From Planctomycetota bacterium (GTDB taxonomy: Bacteria > Planctomycetota > Phycisphaerae > UBA1845 > UTPLA1): a stretch of DNA of 7,508 nt. A program made the translations under genes and the position numbers. Under the pieces are notes generated by a model that worked only from the letters and a program-made list of their open reading frames with translations, was not told the origin of the DNA and searched no databases. Numbering within the stretch: position 1 is the first letter of the stretch; each line of letters begins with the position of its first letter. The stretch is taken from positions 1 through 7,508 of the forward strand of contig JAPULF010000098.1 of the NCBI GenBank assembly GCA_027295245.1, given 5' to 3'. Positions 6,454-7,508 of the stretch are shown in pieces.

Positions 6454-6905
6454 TACCGATCGTCCTCCCAGTTCGTGATGTCGTCCTCGGTGCCGTCAAT
6501 CCCGTCGCCGCCCATGCTCCAAAGGTCGAACCCGTCTTCGTTGTGGGTGCCGGGTGCCACATACTGAAAGTCGTGGTCCCAGGGATCCTTCAGCCCGGCC
6601 ACGTTTTCCAGGTACTTGGTGGTCCACTTATCCTCGGCCTCTTCGTCCGATGGTTTCTCGATCAGGTACTTCAACTCCTCGGGCAGACTCCCGATGTCGA
6701 AACGGTATAGCTTGACGGCCTGCGCGATCGGGCCGTTCGGACCAATGGCAAACTCCGCCATCTTGATCTTCCCCTTCTCGCCCTGCCCCATCAGGGCCGG
6801 CACGGCGATCGAAGCCAGCAGCGCCAGCAAACCGACCACCAGCAGGATTTCAAGAAGGGTAAAGCCCGACCTCCGGACTCTGCGTCGTATTCTCCTCGGA
6901 TTCAT
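6453..6905 (-). CDS. gspG: Type II secretion major pseudopilin GspG
   Basis: GspG polymerises into the pseudopilus shaft in the periplasm. A short, very basic leader (MNPRRIRRRVRRSG) is followed by FTLLEILLVVGLLALLASIAVPALMG, with cleavage after G14 and Glu at mature position 5 (E19). The C-terminus carries the family calcium-site region: DPWDHDFQYVAPG (107-119) and DGFDLWSMGGDGIDGTEDDI (124-143), then NW. The length of 150 aa is normal, unlike the minor pseudopilins downstream. The ATG at 6905 was chosen because AAGGAG lies 9 bases upstream; an in-frame TTG at 6935 would add 10 residues without a good ribosome site. It is separated from gspF by 62 bases and coupled to gspH by a one-base overlap. 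Confidence 0.97.
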   Translation of the reverse strand: MNPRRIRRRVRRSGFTLLEILLVVGLLALLASIAVPALMGQGEKGKIKMAEFAIGPNGPIAQAVKLYRFDIGSLPEELKYLIEKPSDEEAEDKWTTKYLENVAGLKDPWDHDFQYVAPGTHNEDGFDLWSMGGDGIDGTEDDITNWEDDR

Positions 6906-6914
6906 GTCTCGGTT

Positions 6915-6920
6915 CTCCTT
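6915..6920 (-). promoter_or_regulatory. Shine-Dalgarno site of gspG
   Basis: AAGGAG on the minus strand, 9 bases before the ATG at 6905. It is the strongest consensus match in the window, fits the high expression expected of the major pseudopilin, and decides the start over the upstream TTG at 6935. Confidence 0.8.
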
Positions 6921-6967
6921 GTGTTCGACAGTCAAATGCCCTTACGCCAAACGAATTACGCGGATCG

Positions 6968-7508
6968 CTAGCCGAACGTGCTCATCGTGAGAATGGGCAA
7001 CAGCAAAGCGATCGCAATCACGGCTACGATACTGGCCATTATGATCAACAAGAGCGGCTCCATCAGGCGAACGACCAGATCGATCTTCCGCGCCGTTCGG
7101 GCCTCGTATGAGTCCGCAATCGTTACCAGGACGCTGTCCAGGTTGTTGCTCTCTTCTCCCACGGCAATCATGTCTACAATGTCCAGCGGAAACAGGTTGC
7201 TCGCCCCCAACGGCGCCGCCAGCGACGCGCCCTTGCGGACACTCTCGGTCGCCACCTCGATCGCGTCGCAGAGTACCCGATTCCCCGCGGAATCGCGCGC
7301 AATCTTCAGCGACTGCAATATCGGAACGCCGTTCTGCAGCAACGTCCCCAACACACGGCAAAAACGGCAAATCGCCACCAACGTCACCACCGGACCCAGC
7401 AGCGGGGCCTTCAATTGGAACCGATCGAAATACACCCGGCCCGCCTTGCTGCGGATGAGACCGATCATCAACACCACGACCAGGACAAGTCCACCGCCCA
7501 AGGCCTGC
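6968..7508 (-). CDS. gspF: Type II secretion inner-membrane platform protein GspF, C-terminal half (5' end outside window)
   Basis: The frame enters from the right edge and ends at TAG, giving 179 residues of the second GspF domain. It begins with a hydrophobic helix (LVLVVVLMIGLI) and then FDRFQLKAPLLGPVVTLVAI, the family's repeated cytoplasmic domain opening. GTLLQNGVPILQSLKIAR and DMIAVGEESNNLDSVLVTIA are strongly conserved in GspF/PilC proteins. The C-terminal membrane helix (MEPLLLIIMASIVAVIAIALLLPILTM) ends the protein as usual. GspF is the polytopic core of the assembly platform that works with the GspE ATPase to extrude pseudopilins. The apparent TTG start at 7501 is an internal Leu, as the frame stays open to the window edge. 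PilC of type IV pili is the same family; the neighbours decide for GspF. Confidence 0.95.
   Translation of the reverse strand, partial: QALGGGLVLVVVLMIGLIRSKAGRVYFDRFQLKAPLLGPVVTLVAICRFCRVLGTLLQNGVPILQSLKIARDSAGNRVLCDAIEVATESVRKGASLAAPLGASNLFPLDIVDMIAVGEESNNLDSVLVTIADSYEARTARKIDLVVRLMEPLLLIIMASIVAVIAIALLLPILTMSTFG

Noticed and set aside
5602..6567. Plus-strand 321-codon open frame
   Set aside because: Antisense to gspH, composition typical of a shadow frame, no motif. gspH has a convincing prepilin signal and FimT-like core.
1..7508. Type IV pilus cluster rather than T2SS
   Set aside because: PilC-like and PilM-like proteins fit both, but a GspG with the calcium-site C-terminus, a GspJ with its T2SSJ signature and a GspK lacking Glu5, all in canonical order, point to T2SS.

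Overview
The window is one strand-consistent stretch of a type II secretion system (T2SS) pseudopilus and assembly-platform operon. Everything is transcribed leftward (minus strand). In transcription order from the right edge it holds the end of gspF (inner-membrane platform), gspG (major pseudopilin), gspH, gspI, gspJ and gspK (minor pseudopilins), and most of gspL (PilM-fold assembly protein), which runs off the left edge. This is the canonical F-G-H-I-J-K-L order. gspE is probably upstream (right) and gspM downstream (left), both outside the window. No tRNA, rRNA, mobile element, CRISPR array or terminator was seen, and the operon promoter is not in view.

The genes are tightly packed. gspG/gspH overlap by 1 base (TAATG), gspI/gspJ by 4 bases (ATGA), gspJ/gspK are 1 base apart, and gspK/gspL overlap by 17 bases. 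There are two internal gaps: 62 bases before gspG and 124 bases before gspI, the latter with a small inverted repeat. The longest reading frames on the plus strand are shadows of these genes, produced by GC-rich codon use.

The products work together in the inner membrane and periplasm. GspF, with the ATPase GspE and with GspL and GspM, extracts processed pseudopilins from the membrane. GspG polymerises into the pseudopilus shaft, and GspH, I, J and K form the tip that starts assembly and contacts substrate or the secretin. The pseudopilins here have a prepilin-peptidase site (Gly followed by a hydrophobic residue) and a Glu at mature position 5, except GspK, which lacks the Glu as expected for the tip protein.

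The unusual part is the minor pseudopilins. GspG is of ordinary size, but GspH (412 aa), GspI (326 aa), GspJ (299 aa) and GspK (573 aa) are all far larger than textbook versions. GspI ends in an Arg-Gly-Pro-Asp tetrapeptide repeat. GspH ends in a Gly/Ser/Asp-rich linker plus a terminal helix. GspJ ends in a run of glycines. GspK carries an EF-hand-like loop and a roughly 65-residue acidic linker. This suggests an elaborated pseudopilus tip.

The host is a GC-rich Gram-negative-type (diderm) bacterium. The enlarged acidic pseudopilins, the EF-hand-like insert in GspK and the PilM-like GspL fit what I recall of Planctomycetota, but this is an inference with moderate-to-low confidence, since no marker gene is present.
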